From Acidobacteriota bacterium (GTDB lineage Bacteria > Acidobacteriota > Blastocatellia > Pyrinomonadales > Pyrinomonadaceae), in NCBI GenBank assembly GCA_025463135.1, contig JAOAPY010000001.1, forward strand, positions 46,704 to 110,703: a stretch of 64,000 nucleotides of DNA, read 5' to 3'. A model generated the notes under the pieces. The model did no database searches. It saw nothing but the letters and a program-made list of their open reading frames with translations, and had not been told where the DNA came from. A program made the position numbers and the translations under genes. Below are positions 47,801 through 56,978 of this stretch, piece after piece. Positions within the stretch are counted from its first letter, which is position 1. The number at the start of each line of letters is the position of its first letter.

Positions 47801-48714
47801 CGACGCGCCTTGGCCGCTTGGCGGCGCAGGCTATTCACCTGCCGATCGATCTCGGAAATGATGTCGGACAAGCGGGCCAGATTCGAACGCGCGGATTCCA
47901 ACCTGGCTTCAGCTGCGCGCTGGCGTACCCTGAATTTTGTGATGCCGGCTGCTTCTTCGATTATCGTGCGCCGGTCCATCGGTTTCGCCGAAAGGATTTG
48001 GCCGATGCGACCCTGTTCGATAATCGCATAATGCCCGCCCGACAAACCGGTGCCCGAGAATAGATCCTGAATATCGCGCAGACGGCAAAGTTTATTGTTG
48101 AGAAGGTACTCGCTCTCTCCAGAGCGATAGAGGCGACGGGCCACGGAAACCGCTTCGCCCGGGGCAAACTCCAGCGCCAAATTTCGCCGCCGCCAATGTC
48201 TCTTATGAGGCTGGCTCTTGTTGGCTGCGGTCACTGCTGCCGGTAATTCCGCATCAGCATTGTCGGCGAGAGCGTCCGGCGATGCAGCGCTTGCTTCAAT
48301 GGTTATTTCCGGTTCGGTCGCCTCGGTCGGCGTGGCCTCTATTGGCGCCGCTTCGATTGGGTTTTCGACGAAACTGACCGCGTGCTCGTCGATTTGCTCG
48401 AGGGTCGAATCGATGTCTTCGATGTCCGGTTCACTCTCAACCATCTCGTCACGTACGAGATGCAGGACCACTTCGGCCATGCCGCTGGGCTGGCGATTGC
48501 GCGAGCCCTGAAAGATTACGTCTTTCATCTCGGCGCCGCGCAGGTGTTTGATACGCTGCTCGCCCAGCACCCAGGCTATGGCGTCCGCGACATTACTCTT
48601 GCCACAGCCGTTAGGGCCGACGACGGCGGTGATTCCGTCTCCAGTAAAGATAATTTCTGTGTAATCTGCGAAGGATTTAAAGCCGGTGATTTCTAAGCGT
48701 TGGAGTTTAAACAT
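44845..48714 (-). CDS. smc: Chromosome segregation protein SMC
   Basis: 1289 aa from ATG 48714. Walker A is GPNGCGKSN (33-41), then two long coiled-coil arms around a hinge (ETPRDFHFLGTLADHLNVEAKWERAVEGVFGASL region), and a C-terminal LSGGEKAM with LLDEVDAPLDEANV (Walker B). An extra acidic segment of about 85 residues (92-178, rich in Glu, Ala, Pro and ending in KRHWRRRN) lies in the head before RRLYRSGESEYLLNN. SMC compacts and separates chromosomes; ScpAB are not nearby. Confidence 0.95.
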   Translation of the reverse strand: MFKLQRLEITGFKSFADYTEIIFTGDGITAVVGPNGCGKSNVADAIAWVLGEQRIKHLRGAEMKDVIFQGSRNRQPSGMAEVVLHLVRDEMVESEPDIEDIDSTLEQIDEHAVSFVENPIEAAPIEATPTEATEPEITIEASAASPDALADNADAELPAAVTAANKSQPHKRHWRRRNLALEFAPGEAVSVARRLYRSGESEYLLNNKLCRLRDIQDLFSGTGLSGGHYAIIEQGRIGQILSAKPMDRRTIIEEAAGITKFRVRQRAAEARLESARSNLARLSDIISEIDRQVNSLRRQAAKARRYHLQRDELRELLRGVYVAEDRKLVQLLDESQSQLERVSLEERNLAVELSQQEEEARGATQEARRLEDHLSQARAAAADAALQRDREARERVYQQEQITTLNKRSADVRSEIEALSNRLDLIRRETERLSEQDGRLRMESEQSALSLQTAEEAYAEKVALAAGAEAEIERARGELLSHTAVAERLREIARQLEGTLERLALQAEGLAHEGERAAAQYTQHKEAADQLDEEIRIAREYVAKLNAERTAAVDAVVQGHESVSDTDAEVTRVRDEYSRTKHRLESLKELDERRAYYSSAVQFVLAQTETPRDFHFLGTLADHLNVEAKWERAVEGVFGASLQAVVVPTPDDAVRAARWLRENNAGRASFLVAGLHGGSDEIGVTFEIAERAPAAISFADEALENLRIGDLLGASTELSAILNRTMAPKMNARLASNLDDAMSRSLNTGEIYVTLNGDWVASGQLVNAGDARALEEGAGLLAFKRELRELEARADAFSAELAIAERAVNEARARLVDLEDHVVDLNEALGREEREAMTRELTAGGLAQEIERAERHLRVVADDTERLQDERNDLARKRLKALADAEAAETARLAATETVNSASLLLAEARRAAEVQNEGLGAQRAVAAAAVERRRATAAELRRLEAEGTEVNARVERHSLELVEITSRLTELGQSIEEIDGRMALAGEERAREEQQIGEATAQLAQARTRADQLSAALSELNRRAAEVRDSRAAIEVQRAEAQARLSFVHENCAAELSQSLEELAREHPLPEGFDLDAGHTRVEELRARLEGFGAVNMMALEELSESEERLLFLTAQRQDIVQGIHSTDEALREIKRRSRERFRVAFEQINRNFGELFQELFGGGRGEMSLIDADDVLESGIDVIAQPPGKRLQNVLLLSGGEKAMAALALVLGIFHYRPAPFCLLDEVDAPLDEANVGRFTDKVVQMSANTQFIVITHNKRTMEMAKALYGVTMEDVGVSKLVSVKFE

Positions 48715-49273
48715 GCTTCCGTTCGTCTGGTTTTGGTCAGGCTCCCAAGCATAACTGGCCGCTTTCGCTCGGGTCAACGTACGGGGGAGGACTATAAGTC
48801 GGTCTTGCTTAGAATGTCAACCAAAACTTGAGGTTAGCTGACTTTAAGTCAATTGGGAGCGTGGTTTAAAGAACGGCTTAACCGCCAGATACTGGCGTGT
48901 CGCTTCCCGTCTCACGCTTCGCGTGAGCTGCCGCGTTCAGAGTGCCAACTTCAGCCGGCGTTTTTCCAGGCTCTCAGAAGCACCACAATTCGGTAACTTA
49001 AACCCTTTCTCTTGCCTTCCCTCGCACTCCGCAATGACTACTAATTTCTTTGCCTGTGCTGAGCCGTCCTGATAAGCTACGCTCGTTTTTACTTCAAGAA
49101 TTGCCCCGTTCAAACCTTGTCAGCTTCGATGCTGGAGTTCAGTTGCTCCTAACTCCTTCGTAATCGAATCTGAGCTCGACCTAATTTAGGGTCGGCAATA
49201 GAGCCAGAGCCCTCACCGGGCTCACCTTTTGCAGCCGGCTGTTTCCAACTGAAGCCAGGGAGGCGCCTCCGAG
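48715..49273. other. Gene-free stretch before the CRISPR region
   Basis: No ORF with coding character in 559 bases. It holds CTCACGCTTCGCGTGAG (hairpin) and GTTCAGAGTGCCAACTTCAGCCGG, a relative of the 25519 repeat. This is the natural left border of the CRISPR-Cas locus. Confidence 0.6.
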
Positions 49274-49632
49274 GTGAGTAACTCATTAGCATCAAGTATT
49301 CCCCAGCCCGATCGGTATGTTTGCATCAACGTCGCCTTTCCCTTGAGCGGCTACGTCTGCGGATTCCCGCCGATCACTACCGCGACGTACTGCCGCTTGC
49401 CGGAAAACGACTCGATATCGGCGGTCACCAGATTCGCCTCGGGCTTCCCGTTGCGCGCCCGCTCGATCCCGCGCCTTCGCTCTACGCGCGCGCCGTCACA
49501 ATCAAGAAGTTCACTGAAGCGGGTCCGTTCATCGAAGCAGTAAAGCGCAAGCTGGATTCGTTTGACGTAAAAGGCCGCGTCGAACTACCGCGCGATCAAG
49601 CAGTATCGGGAACGGCCAACGCAGCTCTCTAA
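49274..49632 (+). pseudogene. Degenerate cas6 copy
   Basis: The reading frame is split: one frame gives an N-terminal-like bit (PDRYVCINVAFPLSGY), a second gives RLRIPADHYRDVLPLAGKRLDIGGHQIRLGLPVARPL then SLYARAVTIKKFTEAG. The second is about 75% identical (by eye) to Cas6 at 51250. About 50 residues, including the DHGY histidine region, and the whole glycine-rich C-terminus are missing, and it ends at a stop. Upstream GGAGG and TTG/ATG are still visible. A dead paralogue next to the WYL gene. Confidence 0.8.
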
Positions 49633-49668
49633 TCATTCTGACAAACTGACCGCTTTGGAGAATCGCTG

Positions 49669-50691
49669 ATGTCTCACAGGGGCGAACTGACCGAACGCAT
49701 GTTGCACCTACCGCTCTTGCTCGCAGAGCGCCGGCATTCACAGCAGGAACTGGCGCAGATCTTCAAGGTTAAGGTCAGGACCATCCGGCGCGATATTGAC
49801 GCGCTCTCCCGCTACTATCCAATCGTCGACGAGCGCGACGGGCGCGCGGTCATGTACCGTTTCAGCGACGACTACAGGTACCATCCGCCGCCGCTCACTC
49901 CGATAGAGTTGGCAACTCTGCTGCTCGCACAGGAGTCCATCGCAGCGACGGGCCTAACTGCACTCGGCTCGCCTTTCGCCCGCTATGGCCGCTCGCTGCT
50001 GGCAAAGGTCAGGTCTTCGCTGCACCCTTTAGTGCGCGACAAACTGGATGCGTTGGCGGCAGTTTTCGGCTCGGCCTCCGTGGCGGCGAAAGACTTCGCG
50101 CCGCACGCCATACTCATCGATCGCCTCACACAAGCCGCCGTTGAACGGCGCTGCGTGCGCCTGCGCTACTACACGCTCGCCACCGACAGTGTCACCGAAC
50201 GCACAGTCGAGCCCTATGCCGTCTATTTCGATCCCGATGGCGCGACACTCAAGCTCATCGGCTACGACCACCATCGCAAGAAAGTAATTCCGTTCGCGAT
50301 CGATCACATCCGCGTTCTGCGCGAAACGGAAGAGACATTCCAGCTTCCGGCCGACTTCGATTTGCAAAGCTATCTCTCCGCCAACTGCTTTAACGGAATC
50401 CACGGCGAACCGATCACTGTGCGCCTGCGCGCATCGGGCGTCACCGCGCGCGTCTTCGCCGAGCGTCTCTTCCACCAATCGCAACACCTCGTCGAGCGCA
50501 CCCCGCGCACGAGTAGACAAGCGGAGACCACGACCATCGAAATGCACGTCGCGGGCGGCCGCGGACTCCTCCGCTTCATTCTCAGTTGGGGCCCAGACGT
50601 TGAAGTCCTGGCGCCGTCCGATCTTCGGCTGGAAGTGACGGCACTCTACCAGCAAGCGTTGGAGCGCTATGCCCGAGACGGAAAGACTTGA
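49669..50691 (+). CDS. HTH + WYL transcriptional regulator
   Basis: 340 aa. An N-terminal winged helix (HSQQELAQIFKVKVRTIRRDIDAL) precedes a WYL domain (LRYYTLATDSVTERTVEPYAVYFDPDGATLKLIGYDHHRKKVIPFAIDHI) and WCX region. WYL regulators often control CRISPR-Cas and other defence loci and bind nucleic acid ligands. It stands between the broken cas6 and the active cas6, so it likely regulates the locus. GC content is as high as in cas6. Confidence 0.9.
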   Translation: MSHRGELTERMLHLPLLLAERRHSQQELAQIFKVKVRTIRRDIDALSRYYPIVDERDGRAVMYRFSDDYRYHPPPLTPIELATLLLAQESIAATGLTALGSPFARYGRSLLAKVRSSLHPLVRDKLDALAAVFGSASVAAKDFAPHAILIDRLTQAAVERRCVRLRYYTLATDSVTERTVEPYAVYFDPDGATLKLIGYDHHRKKVIPFAIDHIRVLRETEETFQLPADFDLQSYLSANCFNGIHGEPITVRLRASGVTARVFAERLFHQSQHLVERTPRTSRQAETTTIEMHVAGGRGLLRFILSWGPDVEVLAPSDLRLEVTALYQQALERYARDGKT

Positions 50692-51249
50692 GAGCGCATG
50701 AAAATAATTTGAGAGAAGGCCCTTACCTGGCACTAACTGAGAATAAGATGGTGAACGGAACGTATCGGTGCAGCTTAAGGTGGCACGCGCATGTTGCGCG
50801 TGGTTCTTCAGGGGCGGGACGCCCGTGCCACTCTTCAAGTGACGCACCAACTGAACCGACGCCAACTGGGCTGTAGCCCCACCCGCGAAGGGCGCGTCGT
50901 TACGGAACCGCTTGCGGTAGCAAGCGGGTTGCTTGCTCTGAGAGGCCCGTTGACTTATTGGGACACCCACTCGCTACCGCGAGCGGTTCTGTACCTTCCG
51001 TGGGCAGCGGGCGGGGCACTAGCCCGACCGTCAGGGAGGGCTCAAGACCAAACTCTTGAAGCTTGCTCGAAAAAGATTAGATTGAACATGAGATAGAGAT
51101 GATCCACCAACTCACACGAAGCCAACCTCTAAAAGTGTCCGGGCTTTCCTTCGGGTGTCTTCGTGTGATTTCGTGGATAAAACTTTTCCTTCTGTACCAA
51201 TGTTGTAATGTTTCGAGTTAGGCTTCAATACTACTTGGAGGACCGCTGT
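50692..51249. other. Gene-free stretch, cas promoter region
   Basis: 558 bases without a convincing ORF. It has a GTGGCACGCGC...GGGCGTCCCGCCCCTG-like hairpin (50781-50823) related to the 4610 repeat, several ACCGC/GCGGT repeats (50905-51000) and ends at the cas6 start. Probably contains the main promoter of the effector operon. Confidence 0.6.
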
Positions 51250-51921
51250 ATGCCGCCACAAACCGCCCTTGCCACCACCATCAACACCGAGGCGACTCCT
51301 TATGTCAGTGTTCACTTTCCTGTGCAAGGACGCCAGCTTCCAGCCGACCACGGTTACTCGCTCTACTCCGCCGTTACACGCCAATTGCCGTCACTTCACG
51401 GCCAGCCATGGCTCGGAATTGAACTCCTGAGCGGCGTCCCCTGGCGAGAAGGAATCATCGTGCTGCCCACGCGCGACGCGAGCCTTCGCCTGCGTATCCC
51501 CGCAGATCACTATGGCGACATTCTCCCACTGGCCGGACGCCGCCTGGACATCAACGGCCACCAGATCCGGCTCGGCATCCCGGCCGCGCGTCCGCTGCAA
51601 CCAGCCGCCTCGCTTTACGCGCGCTGTGTCACGATCAAGAAATTCACCGAACCCGAACCCTTTCTCGACGCCGCCCGCCGCCAACTCGACACACTCGGCA
51701 TCATGGCCACGCTCGAACTTCCTCTCGACGAACAGGGCCGCTACCGCCGCCGCATCATCACTATCGCGGGCAAACACGTCGTCGGCTTCTCCCTCGCCGC
51801 GCACAACCTAAGCGATGAAGATTCGCTGCGTTTACAAGGCGCAGGCGTCGGCGGACGCCGAGCAATGGGCGCGGGGCATTTCAATCCGATTAAGGGAGGA
51901 CAGAACGAATACGATAATTGA
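51250..51921 (+). CDS. cas6: Cas6 CRISPR RNA endonuclease (Cmx6-like)
   Basis: 223 aa from ATG 51250, chosen because TTGGAGG lies 10 bases upstream; the frame is open 14 codons earlier. The conserved PADHGYSLYSAV (H34) and the C-terminal glycine-rich loop GAGVGGRRAMGAGHF are Cas6 hallmarks. It cuts the repeat hairpin to make crRNA. The sequence fits the MYXAN-type Cmx6 subfamily. GC content about 70% in places (43 of 60 in 51541-51600), well above cas3-cas8. Confidence 0.92.
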   Translation: MPPQTALATTINTEATPYVSVHFPVQGRQLPADHGYSLYSAVTRQLPSLHGQPWLGIELLSGVPWREGIIVLPTRDASLRLRIPADHYGDILPLAGRRLDINGHQIRLGIPAARPLQPAASLYARCVTIKKFTEPEPFLDAARRQLDTLGIMATLELPLDEQGRYRRRIITIAGKHVVGFSLAAHNLSDEDSLRLQGAGVGGRRAMGAGHFNPIKGGQNEYDN

Positions 51922-51946
51922 ATGTCCTCACATTCAAATTTGGCCC

Positions 51947-54307
51947 ATGACTAAAGGACAAGACAGGAACAGATTGCTCGCAAAGAGTCCCCGAGACGGA
52001 AGAGAATTTCTACTGGTCTCCCATCTCTTTGAGACAGGACAAGCGGCTCGTCGTGTGTTTCGACTCAATAAGCGGTGGGGGAAGAACTGGTGTCGGTTCT
52101 TTGGGTTGACAACAAGAGAGGCTCAGAAACGATTTCTTTTAAACCTATATGTAGCTGCGGTATTGCATGACCTTGGTAAAGCGAACGAAGATTTTTACAA
52201 GGCGGTAACGACGCCTGGCTTCATTCAGCAGACGATTCGGCATGAGCACCTCAGCGCACTAATCTTGCATTTGCAGAATGTCCGTCAGTGGCTCACAAAG
52301 AACCGTCTGCTTGACGTGGAAGTAATTACTGCTGCCGTCTTATCCCACCACTTAAAAGCGCAGGAGGGGGCAGGTAAATGGCTATGGTGTCAAGCACACG
52401 GTAAAAACCATGTGAAGCTTGCTTTGCAAGATGAAGATGTTCGCGCGGTGTTTGAGAAAATCAGGCGCATTGCGCACTTGGAAGGTCTACCCGAATTGCC
52501 GCGAGAAGAATGGACAAACAGTTCGCCATTATGGAAGGCGGCACTAATTGAGGGCGGAAATTGTGCCTTTGATTTCGAGCTTGAGGTTGAGCGAGACCCT
52601 GAACGCCAACGGTTGTTATTGGCTGTCAAGGCCGGACTGATAGTAGCTGATTCGGTCTCTTCGGGATTGGTCAGGGAGAAATACGACATTAACAGATGGA
52701 TTGACGAGAAAGTTCATTCCCCTGCCATTAGTGATAGAGAAATTGCTGACAAGATAATCGAGAAACGAAAGCAGTACATTACTAAAGTTAAGAACAGGCC
52801 GTTCATATTTCACAAATATCAAGAGCGCGCTGCAGAGTTAAGTTCGCGCGCTTTGTTACTCGCATCGTGCGGTTCGGGTAAGACGATGGCTGCCTGGAAA
52901 TGGGCGGAAGCGCAGGCCCGGATACATTCCATCGGCAAGGTTATCTTTTTATATCCAACCCGCGGCACAGCGACGGAGGGATTTCGGGATTACGTTGGCT
53001 GGGCACCGGAAGCAGAGGCGGCCCTTGTGACAGGCACATCGGATTATGAGCTTGAAGCAATGAAAGAAAATCCGCCTGATGAAAGACATGAAGCCACGCG
53101 AGACAAAAACTACTTAACGCAAGAGGACGAGAGGCTGTTCGCTCTGAGATGGTGGTCGCGCAGATTCTTTAGTGCGACAGTTGACCAGTTTCTTGGCTTC
53201 ATGGAACACAGCTACTCCAGTCTCTGCTTGCTTCCCGTGCTTGCCGACAGTGTGTTGATTGTTGATGAGGTTCATAGCTACGACTTCAAAATGTTTGAGG
53301 CGTTAATAAATTTCTTGCGGACGTTCAATCTCCCAGTCCTTTGCATGACGGCGACCTTGACGCCCAAGCGCATCGAAGAACTTGAAGAACTACGCTTTCA
53401 GAAATACCCAAAGCCCGAAGACGACGAGGAACTCTCAGACTTAAGAGACGCAGAGAAGCATCCCCGCTATCACTTGAACCCTATTACAAGCAAAGAAGAG
53501 GCGTTCGCGATTGCACTTGCAGCTTACTACGCCGGCAAGCGTGTTTTGTGGGTTGTCAACGTGGTTGACCGTTGCCAAGAGCTAGCGCAACGTCTCGCGG
53601 AGAGTCACAAAATTGGTGCGCTCTGTTATCACAGTCGCTTTACGCTTGAGGACCGCAAGCAAGTTCACGACTCGACTGTTGGGGCATTCCAACAAACGGA
53701 CAAGGAGGCAATCGCCATCACTACGCAAGTCTGCGAGATGAGTTTGGATTTGGACGCGGACGTCTTAGTGAGCGAAGTGGCGCCGCCGTCCTCCCTCGTG
53801 CAACGCTTCGGACGCGCAAACCGGCATCTTGACGACAAGCCCTTAGGCTTTCGCGCGGAATTGTATATTTATTCAACAGACAAGCCTGCTCCATACACGC
53901 CAGAGGAAATCAGAGCGGGTGATGCCTTTCTGACTGAACTCGGTTCAGGCGAAATGAGCCAGCGTACACTTGCTGAAGTCTTAGAACATCACGCGCCGGA
54001 TGAACCACTCGCAAGTAAACTTTCGCGTTTCCTTGACAGCGGCTACTACGCTATTCCTGGCGCATTCCGTGACGGCGAGGAGAGAACCAAACCCTGCATT
54101 CTCGACCGCGATCTCGAAACAGTCGGTGCATGTGTGACGGCGAAAAAGCCATACGATGCTTATATCCTCAACGTGCCGTTGAGTTCAAAGCGCTGGCGCT
54201 CCGCTGAAGAAGGCGAGTCATGGCTGCCGAAGTATCTCGGCATCGCGCGGAGCGAATTTTACAGCGCGCGTTATGGTTTCTTGAGGGAAAAGAAGGAGAA
54301 GAAATGA
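51947..54307 (+). CDS. cas3: Cas3 HD nuclease-helicase
   Basis: 786 aa from ATG 51947; the frame is open upstream but overlaps cas6. HD domain: H26, H74/D75 (LHDLGK), H99/H101, H134/H135 and ADSVSS (D235). Helicase: SCGSGKT (307-313), DEVH (440-443), TATLTP (468-473), and QRFGRANR near 635. It unwinds and shreds target DNA after recruitment. Ends in ATGA shared with the next gene. Confidence 0.95.
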   Translation: MTKGQDRNRLLAKSPRDGREFLLVSHLFETGQAARRVFRLNKRWGKNWCRFFGLTTREAQKRFLLNLYVAAVLHDLGKANEDFYKAVTTPGFIQQTIRHEHLSALILHLQNVRQWLTKNRLLDVEVITAAVLSHHLKAQEGAGKWLWCQAHGKNHVKLALQDEDVRAVFEKIRRIAHLEGLPELPREEWTNSSPLWKAALIEGGNCAFDFELEVERDPERQRLLLAVKAGLIVADSVSSGLVREKYDINRWIDEKVHSPAISDREIADKIIEKRKQYITKVKNRPFIFHKYQERAAELSSRALLLASCGSGKTMAAWKWAEAQARIHSIGKVIFLYPTRGTATEGFRDYVGWAPEAEAALVTGTSDYELEAMKENPPDERHEATRDKNYLTQEDERLFALRWWSRRFFSATVDQFLGFMEHSYSSLCLLPVLADSVLIVDEVHSYDFKMFEALINFLRTFNLPVLCMTATLTPKRIEELEELRFQKYPKPEDDEELSDLRDAEKHPRYHLNPITSKEEAFAIALAAYYAGKRVLWVVNVVDRCQELAQRLAESHKIGALCYHSRFTLEDRKQVHDSTVGAFQQTDKEAIAITTQVCEMSLDLDADVLVSEVAPPSSLVQRFGRANRHLDDKPLGFRAELYIYSTDKPAPYTPEEIRAGDAFLTELGSGEMSQRTLAEVLEHHAPDEPLASKLSRFLDSGYYAIPGAFRDGEERTKPCILDRDLETVGACVTAKKPYDAYILNVPLSSKRWRSAEEGESWLPKYLGIARSEFYSARYGFLREKKEKK

Positions 54308-56055
54308 CAGCCAAGGAAAAGAAAATAAAGAAACCAAAGGCAGCAAAGCCGCCCGCGGTTTCTATTCTCCCTCTCGATTACAACCTCGCTGAGTTGCCCA
54401 CATCGCAGCACCGAGCTGGTCTCGCCGGTTTGGTATTAATGGTGCGGTGGCTGACAGATCAAACAAAGATCGAAGGCGTTTGCGAACTCACTCGCCTCGA
54501 CGATCACGGCGCAACATTACGGATTGACAAACCCGGACTGATGAGCTTATTCGCAGAAACATATGATTTCATAGAAGGAGAGCAAGAACGCGACGAAATA
54601 AAAACTAGAGCAAAATCAAAGGAGGACATCCCCCCAAAACGCACAATTCACAAACAGATTATTGATAAGAATGGCGAGCAGAAAACGATTCCCATTTATG
54701 TCTACTCGACCTACACACCAAAAGGAGCATTTTTAGTTAGCTATGACTCCACTGCAGACAACGCGGGCAAAGGCATCTGGGTTGACCTCTGGAGAGATTT
54801 TGTGTGGAGCATCATACGGAAGAAAGACCGTTCAAGAGGAATTTACCGGGATAAGAACAATTCCGCAAAAGAGGCGATGAAATTATGGAAAGAAATCATC
54901 GCTGAGGCAGTTTCGTTTGAAAGCGAGTCCCCCGATTTATCGGGAACTGATTTGATCGGAGCCAGAGCGCACAACGCAGAGCGGGTTTCGTTCAAAGATG
55001 CAGCCAAACGGAAACTGCTGTTGAACTTCTGGACATTCACTGCGCAGATTTACATTCCCGTGACTACCGTAATTGATAAGAAGACAAAGCAGTCGAGACC
55101 CGAAGAAGTTGGCTACGCCGTCGCAATTCCCGAGGTAGCCCGGCTTGAAACTCTTTGCAAGGTACTGCCAAATATTCTTCGTAACAATCGCGGCGTTGAA
55201 CAGAGGGGCTTTCGTCAGCGTCCCCGTGACAGCATGATCGATATACCAACAGAAGGCGCACTCGACTTCTTTCTCAAACTCAGCAACCGAGTGAGCTTGA
55301 GCGAAGGAAATCGCGGCACGAGCCGCACAGTATCGGCTATTGATGTGATTCACATCAGATCCGGCAAAAACGATGTGTCTATCTTGGGCACGGCGCGCAT
55401 TGAGCCTGAGTCATTCAATGCGGATGAGTACGAGCGCGTGCGTCACAATCTGTGGAATCACGAATTTCGAAAACAACGGCTCTTGAACATCCTCAACGGA
55501 AACAATCGCAAGTGGTACGAGGGCTTTGACAAACTCTTGAGTCGCCTGCCTTTCAAACTCGGTTTCAATGCAGAGCACTTCTCGCACGACGCGCGAGAAT
55601 CATTCAACTTTGAAGTGAGAGACCTCAAAAAGGAGAAGAAAATGAAGGATACACAGGACAACCCGTTTACTGATCAAGATGCAGACAAGATTAGCACTGC
55701 TGTCCAAACGGGTAAGGAGCCGCAGAGCGTTGAAGCATTAATCTATCAAGCAGTGGGAAGATACCTCGACCGCAAGTTGATGGCGAAACGTAAGCTCGGC
55801 TACAGCGATGTTATGACCGGAGTAGCTGACAAAGACGAATACAGCAAAGGGCGTCGCACCCTTGCGGTCGATGCCTTCTATTCGGTGAAGAGTCGCACGG
55901 AAACAGACTTCGTGGACTACTTTGCTAATACGCTCTGTTCCGTGTCACAGAATCCGATGTCCGAAGCGGACTACGTCACGCTAGCCGAAGCCTTGCTTCA
56001 TAGAACCGACGATGTACGCACACTGACAATGCTTGCGCTCTCAGCGCGCAGCTAA
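54304..56055 (+). CDS. cas8: Cas8 large subunit, Cmx8/Csx13-like
   Basis: 583 aa starting with the ATG that overlaps the cas3 stop by ATGA (54304-54307). A Lys-rich N-terminus (TAKEKKIKKPKAAK) leads to DYNLAELPTSQHRAGLAGLVLMVRWL, which matches the MYXAN-type large subunit (Cmx8/Csx13). The family is divergent, so the call rests on that motif, the operon position and the size. It would bind the PAM and recruit Cas3. A 60-base sample (54601-54660) is 40% GC. Confidence 0.85.
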   Translation: MTAKEKKIKKPKAAKPPAVSILPLDYNLAELPTSQHRAGLAGLVLMVRWLTDQTKIEGVCELTRLDDHGATLRIDKPGLMSLFAETYDFIEGEQERDEIKTRAKSKEDIPPKRTIHKQIIDKNGEQKTIPIYVYSTYTPKGAFLVSYDSTADNAGKGIWVDLWRDFVWSIIRKKDRSRGIYRDKNNSAKEAMKLWKEIIAEAVSFESESPDLSGTDLIGARAHNAERVSFKDAAKRKLLLNFWTFTAQIYIPVTTVIDKKTKQSRPEEVGYAVAIPEVARLETLCKVLPNILRNNRGVEQRGFRQRPRDSMIDIPTEGALDFFLKLSNRVSLSEGNRGTSRTVSAIDVIHIRSGKNDVSILGTARIEPESFNADEYERVRHNLWNHEFRKQRLLNILNGNNRKWYEGFDKLLSRLPFKLGFNAEHFSHDARESFNFEVRDLKKEKKMKDTQDNPFTDQDADKISTAVQTGKEPQSVEALIYQAVGRYLDRKLMAKRKLGYSDVMTGVADKDEYSKGRRTLAVDAFYSVKSRTETDFVDYFANTLCSVSQNPMSEADYVTLAEALLHRTDDVRTLTMLALSARS

Positions 56056-56089
56056 TCCATTCCCTAAACGAAAAGGAGAACCCAGAGAC

Positions 56090-56977
56090 ATGAATAGCCT
56101 TAACCTATTTGCAACCGTTTTGACTTACGCGGCCCCTAGTTCCAACTATCGCGGTGACAATGACGATACTCGAACTGTGCTTCAAAAGATAAAGAAGGAT
56201 GGCAAGGATCATACGATCATCAGCCCCGAATCTATGCGCAACGCCTTACGCGAGATGTTGGCGAAGGTGGATCCAAGGTTCTGCAATCGCAGCCGCTTAT
56301 TCGACCAAAAAGAACTCGCCGTGAGATTCGAGGAATTTCCCAACCCAGAGAAGTATGCTGATGACTTCTTCTTCGGCTACTTGGTTACCAACAAAAAGAA
56401 GAAGGAAGAGAACAAAGGAAAGCTGATGAAGCGTGACAGTGTGTTGCGCATGAATATGGCGCTTGCGCTTACGCCATACCGCTTCAATACGGTCTTCTTT
56501 CAATCTCCGAAAAATGACCTTACCGAGTCGGCAGATTCCGCAATTCTGCACCGTGAGGTCGTGCATACGGCGTATCAATATCCCTTTGCCATTGCAGGTA
56601 ATGACTGCCTGAAAGGAAAGGCAAAATGGACTTTTGCATTACTTAAATCCATCGGAGAGTTGTCGGACGTGGCAGGGGGGCATGCACGCAGTTATTTCGA
56701 GATGTCTCCCAAAAGCATCGTTGCGCGACTGAGCCCCCAATTAGTTGCCGGTTACGACACATACGGCTTCGATCAGAGCGGTACATTTGACGAACTTTCA
56801 CGCATCAACAGAAACGATTTACCTGGTGCGGAGTTCTGGATTGGTGGCGAGATTGTGCGCTCGATGACTACGGACGACAGAAAACATTACGAAGACGAAG
56901 GCACACATCTTTATGAAAATCCGCAACGGCTAATCGCCAAATTAACGGAGGCATTCTTGGCGCAGGGAGCGAAGTGA
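56090..56977 (+). CDS. cas7: Cas7 backbone subunit (DevR-like)
   Basis: 295 aa from ATG 56090 (AAAAGGAGAA upstream). The start NSLNLFATVLTYAAPSSNYRG and SPESMRNALREML are DevR/Cst2-type. Cas7 copies line the crRNA. The start is 35 bases after the cas8 stop; an earlier start would overlap cas8. Complete. Confidence 0.92.
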   Translation: MNSLNLFATVLTYAAPSSNYRGDNDDTRTVLQKIKKDGKDHTIISPESMRNALREMLAKVDPRFCNRSRLFDQKELAVRFEEFPNPEKYADDFFFGYLVTNKKKKEENKGKLMKRDSVLRMNMALALTPYRFNTVFFQSPKNDLTESADSAILHREVVHTAYQYPFAIAGNDCLKGKAKWTFALLKSIGELSDVAGGHARSYFEMSPKSIVARLSPQLVAGYDTYGFDQSGTFDELSRINRNDLPGAEFWIGGEIVRSMTTDDRKHYEDEGTHLYENPQRLIAKLTEAFLAQGAK

Positions 56978-56978
56978 C

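Noticed and set aside
50029..50970. 313-codon minus-strand ORF
   Set aside because: Shadow of the WYL regulator with extension into repeats.
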